Shown here piece by piece: positions 1 through 7,494 of a DNA stretch of 64,000 nt (positions are counted from its first letter, which is position 1; the number at the start of each line of letters is the position of its first letter). The stretch covers positions 1,798,001-1,862,000 of the forward strand of contig NZ_CP050134.2 in the NCBI RefSeq assembly GCF_011612265.2, in the 5' to 3' direction. The position numbers were made by a program, and so were the translations under genes. The DNA is from Corynebacterium matruchotii (GTDB lineage: Bacteria; Actinomycetota; Actinomycetes; Mycobacteriales; Mycobacteriaceae). The notes under the pieces were generated by a model. That model did not search any database. It saw only the letters and a program-made list of their open reading frames with translations, and was not told the origin of the DNA.

Positions 1-1319
1 TGCTCCCGAAACCGGTCGACCATGCGTTTTATCGCACCCGGGGCGGGGGCGATAAACGCCGCCCGGCCGCCGGCCATGGTGTGCGCCAACAGCAGCGACA
101 TCATTTCCCCGATCTGGGAAAGATCCCCCCGGGGCGTGGGGCCAGGCTCGAACTCCAGCGGCAGCGCATCCTCCCCACCCATACCCGGCGGGGTGACCGA
201 CCACCACGACTGGCCGGCCTTCGTCGCCCCCACCACCAGCGAATCGTAGGAGCGGTACGAGGATGCCGACAGGTCCAGGTCTCGGGAATCCACCGGTCCC
301 GCAGCCCCCATGGCGGCTGCCTCCCACCCGGCGGCCAAAAACTCCGCATCCGTGGCCTGCAAATCCGCGATCCGGGTGCGGATTTTCTCCGGGTGCACCG
401 CCACCACGTGGGTTCCCGCCGGCATGAGTTCCGGCAGGGTGCGCATGGGAGTAGCCGTCAGGTCAGCCAGCACCGGGATGAGAGCCTCCATGCCGTCAGC
501 GGGAATCCGGTCGGCAACCTTGGTCAAAAGCTCCTGCAAAGTGGGGTTTTCCCGGTGGGCCACCGCAAGTTCGGCGGCGCGGCCGGCCACGTCGTCGGTG
601 ATGAGCAGTTCCCGCGCCGGGTAGACGTCCACGGCGGGATAGTCCAGGTCGGGGAAGGCCCGCTGGTCGGCGACGCTAAACGCCCGCAGGTCGGTGAGTT
701 CGTCGCCCCAGAATTCGGCCCGGATGGGGTGCTCGCCGGTGGTGGGGAATATGTCGATGATGCCGCCGCGGGTGGCGAATTCGCCGCGCCGGGCCACGAG
801 GTCAACGTGTTTGTAGGCTTTGAACACCAGGTGGTGGGTGAGGTCGGTGAAGTCGTAGTCGTGGCCGACAGTGAGGGTGAGTGGGTCGCGGCCGGGGTTG
901 GTTTCGAGTATGGGTTGGCACACGCCCCGGGCGGCGGTCACCACGATACGCAGGTTTGCGAGGTTGTGGAGGATTTTCGCGCGGGTGCCGGCCACGTCGG
1001 CGGCGGGTGAGAGTCGTTCGTGGGGCAGGGTTTCCCAGGCTGGGAACCAGGCAACCTGGTCTCCCCACATGGCTTTGAGTTCGGCGGTGAGGTCTTCGGC
1101 TTCGCGGCCGGTGGCGGTGACCACCAGGAGGGGAGTGTGGTGGGCCAGGGCGCCAATGGCCCAGGGTCGGGCTTGGTCGATGGTGGCGATGCTCAGGGTG
1201 GGGTCACCGACGTGGCTGATGAGTCCTTTGAGCTTGGGGTCGGTGGCGGCGGTTTTCAGCAGTCCGGAAAGCATGGCTGGGGTGGTGGCTGCGGTTGGGG
1301 CGGCAGGCTGGGTGCTCAC
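1..1319 (-). CDS. mfd: Transcription-repair coupling factor Mfd, N-terminal part (runs off the left edge)
   Basis: ATP-dependent translocase that removes RNA polymerase stalled at DNA lesions and recruits UvrA for nucleotide excision repair. Translating the minus strand gives one open frame of about 439 codons up to the window edge. It includes the UvrB-homology module typical of Mfd: an N-terminal stretch with GLLKTAATDPKLKGL, the segment LVARRGEFATRGGIIDIFPT near residue 180, and ELTDLRAFSVADQR soon after. The RNA-polymerase-interacting and helicase domains lie outside the window. I chose the GTG at 1319, which directly follows an in-frame stop and has a GGAG upstream; an ATG at 1274 is the alternative. 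The gene starts 15 bases after the stop of the TetR gene, so the two are probably co-transcribed. Confidence 0.9.
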   Translation of the reverse strand, partial: MSTQPAAPTAATTPAMLSGLLKTAATDPKLKGLISHVGDPTLSIATIDQARPWAIGALAHHTPLLVVTATGREAEDLTAELKAMWGDQVAWFPAWETLPHERLSPAADVAGTRAKILHNLANLRIVVTAARGVCQPILETNPGRDPLTLTVGHDYDFTDLTHHLVFKAYKHVDLVARRGEFATRGGIIDIFPTTGEHPIRAEFWGDELTDLRAFSVADQRAFPDLDYPAVDVYPARELLITDDVAGRAAELAVAHRENPTLQELLTKVADRIPADGMEALIPVLADLTATPMRTLPELMPAGTHVVAVHPEKIRTRIADLQATDAEFLAAGWEAAAMGAAGPVDSRDLDLSASSYRSYDSLVVGATKAGQSWWSVTPPGMGGEDALPLEFEPGPTPRGDLSQIGEMMSLLLAHTMAGGRAAFIAPAPGAIKRMVDRFRE

Positions 1320-1334
1320 GGTTGGTTGATGCTC

Positions 1335-2081
1335 CTACTTGGTGGTGTTGTTGGTGCTGGTGGGGCTGGTGGCTTCGGGGTTAGCGCTGGTGGGGCTTGC
1401 GGCATCAGCGGCGCCGGCGTTGGGCTGTGGGGGTTTGTCGGATCCGAGCCGAAGCGGCGGGGCATCAATGCTGGTGAGGCGGGGGTTTTTCTCCATGCCG
1501 CCCAGGCCTTTCCAACACAAATTCACAATGTGGGCGGCCACGGTTTCCTTGCTGAAGGCATCGTCGTTTTCGCGTTGGTCGAGCCACCATTGGGCGGTCA
1601 TGGACACCATGCCGACAAGGGCCTGACCATACAGTATGGCGGTGTCGGGGTCGAGGCCGGAGCGGGTGAAGGCGTGCCCGAGAAGATGAGAGACCTGAGC
1701 TACGGCGTCGTTAAGCAGGGTGGAGTAGCCGCGACCCACGCCGGGTTGGGTGTCGCGGACCAGTATTTGAAAACCGTCGGTTTCGTCCTCCACATATGTG
1801 AGCAGCGCGATGACGGCTTGCTCGACGCGGGCGCGGGATCTTCCGGTGCGGAGCGCCTCGGTAATGGTGTGCTCCAGGCGGGTCATTTCGCGGTCGATCA
1901 CCACCGCATACAGGCCCTCTTTGCCACCAAAGTGTTCATACACAACAGGTTTGGAAACCCCTGCTCGCATGGCTATTTCTTCCACACTGGTGCCTTCGAA
2001 ACCACGTTCTGCAAAGAGGCTGCGCCCAATGGCAATGAGTTGTTCTCGCCGCTGTTTTCCGGTCATGCGTTGCCGTACCAT
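1335..2081 (-). CDS. TetR/AcrR-family transcriptional regulator
   Basis: A one-component DNA-binding repressor of 248 aa. The N-terminal TetR helix-turn-helix is clear at about residues 8-56 (RGFEGTSVEEIAMRAGVSKP followed by VVYEHFGGKEGLY), with an all-helical ligand/dimerisation domain to about residue 200. The last 45 residues form a Pro/Ala/Ser/Thr/Asn-rich, probably disordered tail, unusual for the family. ATG 2081 was kept; an in-frame ATG six codons in is possible, and neither has a strong ribosome binding site. It lies just upstream of mfd on the same strand and diverges from the tRNA-Gln gene. A TetR gene next to mfd/glmU fits corynebacterial synteny as I remember it; the effector is unknown. 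Confidence 0.88.
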   Translation of the reverse strand: MVRQRMTGKQRREQLIAIGRSLFAERGFEGTSVEEIAMRAGVSKPVVYEHFGGKEGLYAVVIDREMTRLEHTITEALRTGRSRARVEQAVIALLTYVEDETDGFQILVRDTQPGVGRGYSTLLNDAVAQVSHLLGHAFTRSGLDPDTAILYGQALVGMVSMTAQWWLDQRENDDAFSKETVAAHIVNLCWKGLGGMEKNPRLTSIDAPPLRLGSDKPPQPNAGAADAASPTSANPEATSPTSTNNTTK

Positions 2082-2118
2082 GCTTTTAGACTACGTGGTA
2101 CCCCGCAAATTTAGCGAT

Positions 2119-2149
2119 TTGATTTTTTGGGTGGTTTTTCGTGTATGAT
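2119..2149 (+). promoter_or_regulatory. Probable promoter of tRNA-Gln
   Basis: A consensus-like -10 hexamer TATGAT at 2144-2149 lies 24 bases before the mature tRNA. A TTGATT at 2119-2124 could be the -35 element, although the 19-base spacing is long. The position is right for a tRNA transcript with a short leader. Only the -10 is convincing. Confidence 0.45.
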
Positions 2150-2173
2150 ATTCATCATCGCATCACGCGGTAA

Positions 2174-2245
2174 TGGCCTATGGTGTAATTGGCAACACAG
2201 CGGTTTTTGGTACCGCCATTCTAGGTTCGAGTCCTGGTAGGCCAG
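2174..2245 (+). tRNA. tRNA-Gln (anticodon TTG)
   Basis: A 72-base cloverleaf folds cleanly. The acceptor stem is TGGCCTA (2174-2180) paired with TAGGCCA (2238-2244), with discriminator G at 2245. The D stem is GTGT/ACAC. The anticodon stem GCGGT/ACCGC encloses loop TTTTGGT, placing TTG at positions 34-36, which reads glutamine codon CAA. The T arm contains GGTTCGAGTCC. CCA is not encoded. It is followed at once by a strong terminator hairpin, so it is transcribed alone. Confidence 0.95.
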
Positions 2246-2250
2246 CGGTT

Positions 2251-2281
2251 CCCGTCAGCTTCGGCTGGCGGGTTTTGCTTT
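2251..2281 (+). terminator. Rho-independent terminator of tRNA-Gln
   Basis: A 9-bp stem CCCGTCAGC / GCTGGCGGG (one G-T pair) around a TTCG tetraloop at 2251-2272 is followed by TTTTGCTTTT. It begins 5 bases after the tRNA. Confidence 0.9.
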
Positions 2282-2301
2282 TGCTTGTCTTGCTTTACGA
2301 C

Positions 2302-2335
2302 GCCCACCTCACGGCAGGTGGGCATTTCTCTATTC
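2302..2335 (+). terminator. Second hairpin, possible back-up terminator
   Basis: A perfect 8-bp stem GCCCACCT / AGGTGGGC (2302-2309 and 2316-2323) with a 6-base loop is followed by ATTTCTCTATT. The T tract is weak. It sits between the tRNA terminator and the 3' end of the convergent gene ending at 2342, so it could serve either direction. Confidence 0.5.
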
Positions 2336-2341
2336 GGTTGG

Positions 2342-2704
2342 TTATTGGGAGGTGCCCACAATGGCCACGAGGGTTATTTGGTGCCGTATTCTGATTTCGA
2401 TCACGTTCTTCACCGCGAGACCAACCTGGGCGCACACCCGACGGGCCATTTCTTCGGACAGGCGTGGGGCGCCCGGCACCAGGTATTCGTCCTGGGGAAT
2501 CACCGGGCCATTATTCAGGTTTATGAGGAAATCAATGGAGTAGGTGCCGTCAGGGTGGCGTTTGCTCCGCTCCACCCGGCCAATGGACACCTCCGTGTCG
2601 GGATGTCCTTCGCTCGCAAATGCATGCTCTAGCGCATCAATGAATTCGTTTAAATCGGTGGTCAGGTCGGTGGTTAACAGTTTGCTGTTCTTATTAGTAT
2701 TCAT
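2342..2704 (-). CDS. Hypothetical protein, 120 aa
   Basis: I do not recognise the family. The protein is soluble, with no signal or membrane segment. It begins with an Asn/Lys/Thr-rich leader, then a helical stretch (LNEFIDALEHAFASEG), a central strand-rich part (GTYSIDFLINLNN) and a mixed C-terminus. The ATG at 2704 is preferred over a TTG two codons upstream because AGGAGG lies 7 bases before it. The HEAT-repeat gene upstream ends 35 bases away on the same strand, so both are probably one transcript. It could be a small accessory or immunity-type protein, but nothing in the sequence proves that. Confidence 0.65.
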   Translation of the reverse strand: MNTNKNSKLLTTDLTTDLNEFIDALEHAFASEGHPDTEVSIGRVERSKRHPDGTYSIDFLINLNNGPVIPQDEYLVPGAPRLSEEMARRVCAQVGLAVKNVIEIRIRHQITLVAIVGTSQ

Positions 2705-2739
2705 GCACAATCCTCCTAATCCACCTAAAAATACACCAC

Positions 2740-3375
2740 CTAACCACCCAGGGAGCGTTTTGCCTCGGCAAATACCCCAGCAAACCCTATTTCGGGGTCA
2801 TGGATGATTGCCCGGGTTGCCGTGGCGTGGATTCGAACCCCCAGGTCACCGGACCGGGTTGCCGCATCCACCAGGTCCAGGGCCGGGGTGTACCAGGCGG
2901 CAAGGCTGGCGAGGGCCCGGGCCAGGCTGGTTTTCACTTCCATGTTTCCCCTATCGAATTGGCTGACGAGGACATCTGCCAGTTCGGGTTCGGAACCTTC
3001 GGGAACGATGGCAACGGCCAGCCGCCATGCGACCCGGACCACCTCGTCGTCGTCATCGCGCAACATGTGGGGGAAGATCCACGGCCAGGCTTCGGGAACC
3101 CGAATTTTCGACAGGGTGTGGAGTGCTTGGCTGCGTGCCTGTGGGATCGGTGAGGCGAGTTCCGCCCGCACTGTAGGGATGGTGATGTCGCGGGGCAACC
3201 GGGTGATAGCCCACGTGAGCATGTCCCGAACATAAAAGTCCGGCTCATGGGAACATTGCGCGACCAGCACATCCAGTGCGGCATCATCAGGGTGAGTGCC
3301 GGCGGCTAGCACCGCCTTGAGTCGGACCGATGAGTCCGACTGCGTTAACGCATCGCGCAATTGTTGAATATCCAT
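2740..3375 (-). CDS. HEAT-repeat protein, 211 aa
   Basis: An all-helical scaffold protein made of repeated helix pairs. Units such as DSSVRLKAVLAAGTHPDDAA, VRDMLTWAITRLP, ARSQALHTLSKIR and VVRVAWRLAVAIVPEGSEPE carry the periodic Arg/Ala/Leu pattern of HEAT or PBS-type repeats. Five to six repeats fill nearly the whole length. There is no catalytic motif, signal peptide or membrane segment. The ATG at 3375 is the only good start. It precedes the 120-aa hypothetical gene on the same strand. Such proteins usually mediate protein-protein contacts; the partner cannot be inferred here. Confidence 0.75.
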   Translation of the reverse strand: MDIQQLRDALTQSDSSVRLKAVLAAGTHPDDAALDVLVAQCSHEPDFYVRDMLTWAITRLPRDITIPTVRAELASPIPQARSQALHTLSKIRVPEAWPWIFPHMLRDDDDEVVRVAWRLAVAIVPEGSEPELADVLVSQFDRGNMEVKTSLARALASLAAWYTPALDLVDAATRSGDLGVRIHATATRAIIHDPEIGFAGVFAEAKRSLGG

Positions 3376-3481
3376 GCCTACAGGGTAGCCAAACGTTTAT
3401 AACATGCTGCACTAACGAGCATTTGGGATGGACTGCCTGGCCAGGATTCATTGGCGGGGGTGGGGTGCCAGCGTAGGGAGG

Positions 3482-3823
3482 CTAGTCTTCTTCTGGGTAG
3501 GGCGACAACGTTTCCAGCATTGTGCGTGACCACTCATACAGGAATGCTTTCTGGCCTCGGCCGGGTGCGCTTTCTACCACCCGCATACCATCACGGCCGA
3601 ATTGGTTAAATACCTCATAATTTGCGATAAAAGCGCCATATACTTCACCGTCGCTTTTATCCACAAGACTGTTCAATTCTGGTTCAGCCTGGGCAGGAAT
3701 CGCCACTACAAGAAACTGTGTTGGGGACTCAAACCCCCACTTATCAAGGTCAGCCATACAAAGATTCAAACTCTCTGATGCGGCTACGGCCCTGCGGGCG
3801 TCGTCTAATGAGTTAATCAACAT
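3482..3823 (-). CDS. Hypothetical acidic protein, 113 aa (immunity-like)
   Basis: A small, soluble, single-domain protein with no family I recognise. Its ends are MLINSLDDARRAVAASESL and RTMLETLSPYPEED. Codon usage and the ATG at 3823 look genuine. A degenerate copy of its last 15 codons lies at 4311-4372, with 11 of 15 positions identical, so this family once existed in tandem here. Small acidic orphan proteins repeated between mobile elements are typical of immunity genes of polymorphic toxin systems, but that role is inferred from context only. No toxin reading frame is preserved next to it. Confidence 0.6.
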   Translation of the reverse strand: MLINSLDDARRAVAASESLNLCMADLDKWGFESPTQFLVVAIPAQAEPELNSLVDKSDGEVYGAFIANYEVFNQFGRDGMRVVESAPGRGQKAFLYEWSRTMLETLSPYPEED

Positions 3824-3911
3824 AGCAATAACCCCCTGTTAGTTACTCATTATCCATGGTCTCACTAACAGGGAGTAGTTCGTTAACTATCACACACAAC
3901 CCAGGGATGTG

Positions 3912-4235
3912 CTAATCATCGTAAACAAGTTTTACCTTCATTCCCCGCAGCGATTCTAGGTCAACTACCGGGTCCATGGCTGCGAATTTGCGTGCGTCTG
4001 AATTGGTAAGAATCTCAATAGGGTCATCTAAATCAGGATCATCGAAACTTTCATCATTCACCCATAACGCTAAAAATGGCCTTTTGAGTTCCAGGTCAAG
4101 CCACGCACCAGACTCTACTAAATCATTCAAAAGCACCTCAGGAAAATAATCAGGTATCCCTGGATACCGCCCCAACACCGCAGGCGGACGGGCTTCATCA
4201 GCAACCCGCTGAAATATATCTTTAGCCATCACCAT
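3912..4235 (-). CDS. Hypothetical acidic protein, 107 aa
   Basis: I do not recognise the family. It is strongly acidic in its second half (VNDESFDDPDLDDPIEIL), soluble, and has no signal peptide. The end reads LESLRGMKVKLVYDD. The ATG at 4235 has AAGG five bases upstream; a GTG at 4238 and an ATG at 4229 are possible. It sits between the 113-aa gene and the truncated paralog of that gene, on the same strand, in the AT-rich accessory stretch. The size, acidity and setting fit an immunity-type protein, but this is an inference. Confidence 0.55.
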   Translation of the reverse strand: MVMAKDIFQRVADEARPPAVLGRYPGIPDYFPEVLLNDLVESGAWLDLELKRPFLALWVNDESFDDPDLDDPIEILTNSDARKFAAMDPVVDLESLRGMKVKLVYDD

Positions 4236-4310
4236 CACTACCTTGAATAATTCTTTAGTTGAAAACTATCAAATCATAGCACTTTTGGATCGAAGGCAAG
4301 ACACAGGGGA

Positions 4311-4372
4311 TACAGGAAGGGTAGTCTTCCTCGGGGTATGGTGGTAGTTCCTCTAGCGTTGTGCGGTGTGTG
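4311..4372 (-). pseudogene. Truncated 3' copy of the 113-aa gene
   Basis: Minus-strand translation gives HRTTLEELPPYPEED, which matches 11 of 15 residues at the C-terminus of the 113-aa protein encoded at 3482-3823 (SRTMLETLSPYPEED). The stop codon after EED has become TAC. Nothing recognisable of the rest of the gene is left; the sequence beyond runs toward the IS3 remnant, which may have replaced it. Confidence 0.7.
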
Positions 4373-4640
4373 GGATTTGCTGTGGACACTGGTGGTAGAT
4401 TCTCCCTTTACACCAGAACCATTCAAAGAAAAAGAGGCTTTGATCATGCCTCCAACCCCTTTAGCCTAAAATAGCTTGTGTGAATAAGCTACCCACATGG
4501 TGATCGAAGCCCGTAAAAACCCCGTCAACTAAACCAGGCACCATCAACTCAGATCACTAGCCAACTCGGTATTAATCACCACACATCACCGACCCTTTAA
4601 GTAAAAGCAAGACTGAAAAACACCAACGCATAAACACGTA
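4373..4640. other. Gene-free AT-rich stretch before the IS3 remnant
   Basis: No convincing reading frame, RNA or hairpin terminator was found. The stretch separates the truncated immunity-like copy from the first recognisable IS3 OrfA remnant and may contain the decayed 5' end of that element. Confidence 0.5.
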
Positions 4641-5872
4641 ACCACAGGTCAGTGATGCTAAACAGAATCCGGGCAACCCGGGCGAGAGATCATCACAACT
4701 CCGCCAAACTAACACCATTTTCAAAGAAGGCGTCGGCTTTTTCGCAGCAGGGTTACACTACCCTTTAGCTTCTAGGGTTAAATTCATCAACCATTATCAA
4801 GGATGAACACGGTATTCGACCGAACATGTACAGCGTTAAAAGACACAGCAGTGCAGGCTGCTCCATCAACCTACTACCCACACACAAAACCATCCACCCC
4901 CCCTTTTTTCAGCCAGGCAAATGCGTGATAACAAGCTGGAACAAGAAATCACCCATATCCACCACCATAACCAAGGGTGTCTAGAGGCATAAGGAAAATC
5001 TACCACCAACATTTTGCGTGAAGGATTTCGTATTGTGAGGCACAACGTTAATTTGGCTGATGCGAAAAACTAGAGTCCAAAAGGGTGTAAACCTGCGGGA
5101 AGACTCCACGAACGACCAGGCCAAAAGCAGAAACCATGCGCCCAACTGACCTAGTGAAACCGATACTTTATAGCCGGATATCCGAACCAGTTATAGATAG
5201 CTGAATATTATGAAGCTTATTCAGCATCCCCAAACATGACTAGTCTCTGTAAGTAAGGAAGACCAAGCTAGATAGCATGTTCTTTCTGAATTTCCACCTG
5301 TTGGCGTAGATGGATTTTCCCAGCTGCTGAATAAGCTTCTATGTATGTAAAAACCACCTGCCGGGTGGTTGCATTACGGATATTCTTTCAAGAATGAGAT
5401 TACAGGGTGGCACACTCTCACACGCTTATATTCCAAGCTAATGGTAGATGCGTTGAATACGGGTGTTATTTCACCGAAAAACGTGTTGGTGATGATATGA
5501 CAGGTATGGTGCACCATTCAGGCCGGGGTGTGCAGCATCCATAAGTGTTGTCTACACCATTCGTTTAGATGAGTATGCGTGGTGGCATCTATAAGGATCT
5601 AAAGGAGCATTCCTTGTGATAATGCCCTGGTGGAAGCACTAATACTTATTAGTACAAAGCAGAGCTCATCTATAACACAGATCACCCATGAAAAGACCTA
5701 GCCGAGGTAGAAGCAGCAACCACGGGGTACGAGTAAGTGGTTTAACACTAGGCGCCTACATGTCCGAGGCTTGACTGCCGCACCCCAGCCGAGGCAGAAG
5801 CCGAATGGAGGTGCCAGCATGAGCCGGTAGCTGTTTGTATAAAGCACCATAATTTTTTCTGCCTACAAGTGT
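4640..5872 (+). pseudogene. Decayed IS3-family insertion element (orfA tail plus orfB)
   Basis: Many stops and frameshifts interrupt it, but the family's order of motifs can be followed on the plus strand. From about 4648 there is an OrfA C-terminus (RIRATRARDHHNSAKL, then FSKKASAF). Then come an OrfB start resembling VKFINHYQG (about 4770), SARQMRDNKLEQEITHIHHH (about 4910), NILREGFRIVRHNV (about 5005), the integrase motif VHHSGRGVQ (about 5510; normally HHSDRG, so a catalytic Asp is lost), DNALVEAL (about 5615), YKAELIYNTDHP, and the C-terminal WFNTRRLH followed by TPAEAEAEW (about 5730-5810). It is interrupted by the MITE at 5212-5339. The element must be old and inactive. Confidence 0.85.
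5209..5342. mobile_element. MITE-like element, 128 bp, with TAT target duplication
   Basis: Perfect 15-bp terminal inverted repeats GAAGCTTATTCAGCA (5212-5226) and TGCTGAATAAGCTTC (5325-5339) bound a 128-bp non-coding unit. It is flanked by a direct TAT on each side (5209-5211 and 5340-5342), consistent with a 3-bp target site duplication. It lies inside the decayed IS3 orfB. The outer 13 bp are identical to the left terminus of the IS5-family element at 6570. At the right end about 18 of 21 bases match that element's right terminus. It was probably mobilised in trans by an IS5-type transposase. Confidence 0.85.
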
Positions 5873-5932
5873 CCACAAAACCTGACGCTTGACAGGCTAA
5901 AGAGGCTACTGAGATGTGTTCATTGCTGGTAG

Positions 5933-6559
5933 TTATCGGTCAGCATCATTGGGGTCGAAGAATTGGTACATTAACGCTTCCCCACGTGCGTCACCAATGC
6001 ACACGCTTTCTGAAAGAAACAACTCTCCCGGGGTTTCACCTTGCACGGTGTCAGAAATATTTAGCGAATAGACCAATAACGCGCCAGCTGCTAGTACCTT
6101 AGCCTCAATGGGATCTGGATCATCATCCTGTTCCTGAATCATAAGTAAATAATCATCGAAAGATTCCGGGAAATCAGCAGCATCTGGGACTAAAACTTCC
6201 TTGGCTTTCTCGGGGAAATCAACCGTATCAGCCATGATGGCTAAACCATCAAACGAAATATCTGTGGAGTAGAACGCGCCACCAGGATCAATGTCAACAT
6301 CTTTTCCATCGAATTCCACAAGCCCGTCAAACGAATAAGGGTCCAGAGCCTCAAAGGGGCCTGTGCCAGCGGCATTGACAGCCCATACGATGCGACCGTG
6401 ATGATGCTCTTGTATCGCCTCGAATTCGGCATAGTTTTCCAAAGTAAGGAAGAGATAGACCTTCATGTTGGTGTTGTGGTGAATATACGAGGCCATTTGA
6501 TCCAAGGACTTGGTTTTTTCCTTGGTATTTCGCAAAAAATTATATATTGAATATGTCAT
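5933..6559 (-). CDS. Hypothetical acidic protein, 208 aa
   Basis: I do not recognise the family. The protein is soluble and very acidic in its second half (IQEQDDDPDPIEAKVLAAGA). The first 30 residues are basic and tyrosine-rich; the body contains strand-rich segments such as NMKVYLFLTLENYAEFEA and a GRIVWAVNAAGTGPFEA loop. ATG 6559 has GGGGAG directly upstream. The terminal repeat of the IS5-family element begins only 11 bases upstream of the start codon, so the element has cut off whatever promoter the gene originally had. An orphan acidic protein in this setting could be an immunity protein. Confidence 0.65.
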   Translation of the reverse strand: MTYSIYNFLRNTKEKTKSLDQMASYIHHNTNMKVYLFLTLENYAEFEAIQEHHHGRIVWAVNAAGTGPFEALDPYSFDGLVEFDGKDVDIDPGGAFYSTDISFDGLAIMADTVDFPEKAKEVLVPDAADFPESFDDYLLMIQEQDDDPDPIEAKVLAAGALLVYSLNISDTVQGETPGELFLSESVCIGDARGEALMYQFFDPNDADR

Positions 6560-6569
6560 GGCTCCCCTA

Positions 6570-7482
6570 GAAGCTTATTCAGGCGTTTGAAATTACGACC
6601 CCCACCACCCTGGTGAACGATCACCCCCGAAAACATAGGAAAACGAGGCCGGTAGTGTACTTATAGTAAGTGTGAACAAAAACAAAATACCCTATCGACC
6701 CCGCACCGCTGATGACTTACACACTCACCACGGATAATCTCCTCAACCCTAACAAACATCATCACCACATCAGAGATACCACAACCACCCACCAAGCCTC
6801 GGAGTGTTCACCAGTGTGCAAATCACCATGCTCTACCTGCAAGAAAACCTAAGGCAACAAACATTAGCCAGTATCTTTGGCACGTCCCAACCCACTATCT
6901 CCAGGGCGATCAATAACGTACTCAATATCCTTGACATAGTGTTACCGCCACCGCCAAGGCCGAAAGACCTTATGTCCCAACGGCTATACGTGTTAGACGG
7001 CACGCTCGTACCATGCTGGTGGTGAAAAAACACTAGAAACTTTGTGCAGCAAGAAACACCACAGGGCAGGGCATAACCTGCAAGTTTTAACAGACCAGGC
7101 AGGCCAGATCTTTTATATTTCCGAACCATCACCAGGATCAACCCACGACATCACAGCTCATAAGAAACACCGGTTTATTCGGCCACATGCAACCCCGGCA
7201 TCACGCTGCGGATAAAGGATATGTGGGTTTAGGGTGCGCATGCCTTTCAAAAGAAGACCCGGGAAACCCCTGTTAGAATGGCAAAAACAATTCAACAAGG
7301 GTATCAACGCTATCCGCTATGTGGTCAAACGATCCATAACCCACCTGAAAGTATGGCGGATACTATCCACCCCTAGCAGGCTCCCCCAACCCACAACCAT
7401 CCAGGCAATCAACGCGATACGAAAAATAATGTTCTACCAACCACCAGCCGAACCCCATTCCCCCAGCAACTGAGTAGGCTTC
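6570..7482 (+). mobile_element. IS5-family insertion element remnant, about 913 bp
   Basis: Imperfect terminal inverted repeats mark the ends: GAAGCTTATTCAG at 6570-6582 and CTGAGTAGGCTTC at 7470-7482 (11 of 13 complementary). Between them lies a broken DDE transposase in the forward direction. The length is normal for an IS5-group element. The flanking triplets (CTA and ATG) no longer match. The transposase has stop codons and frameshifts, so the element cannot move on its own. Confidence 0.85.
6804..7445 (+). pseudogene. IS5-family (DDE_Tnp_4-like) transposase, frameshifted
   Basis: The 5' part encodes an HTH-like segment (RQQTLASIFGTSQPTISRAI) and the first catalytic region, LYVLDGTLVPCWW, ending in an early TGA. 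In another frame follow NLQVLTDQAGQIFYISEPSP and GSTHDITAHK, the second conserved block of this transposase group. A third frame gives KPLLEWQKQFNKGINAIRYV and KRSITHLKVWRIL, the C-terminal block. Together they cover the whole usual length of about 215-270 aa, so this is a complete copy broken by a few small mutations rather than a fragment. Confidence 0.85.
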
Positions 7483-7494
7483 ATGCTTGATGAT

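Noticed and set aside
81..1010. Long plus-strand open frame of 309 codons
   Set aside because: It is antisense to mfd, whose minus-strand translation shows clear Mfd motifs.
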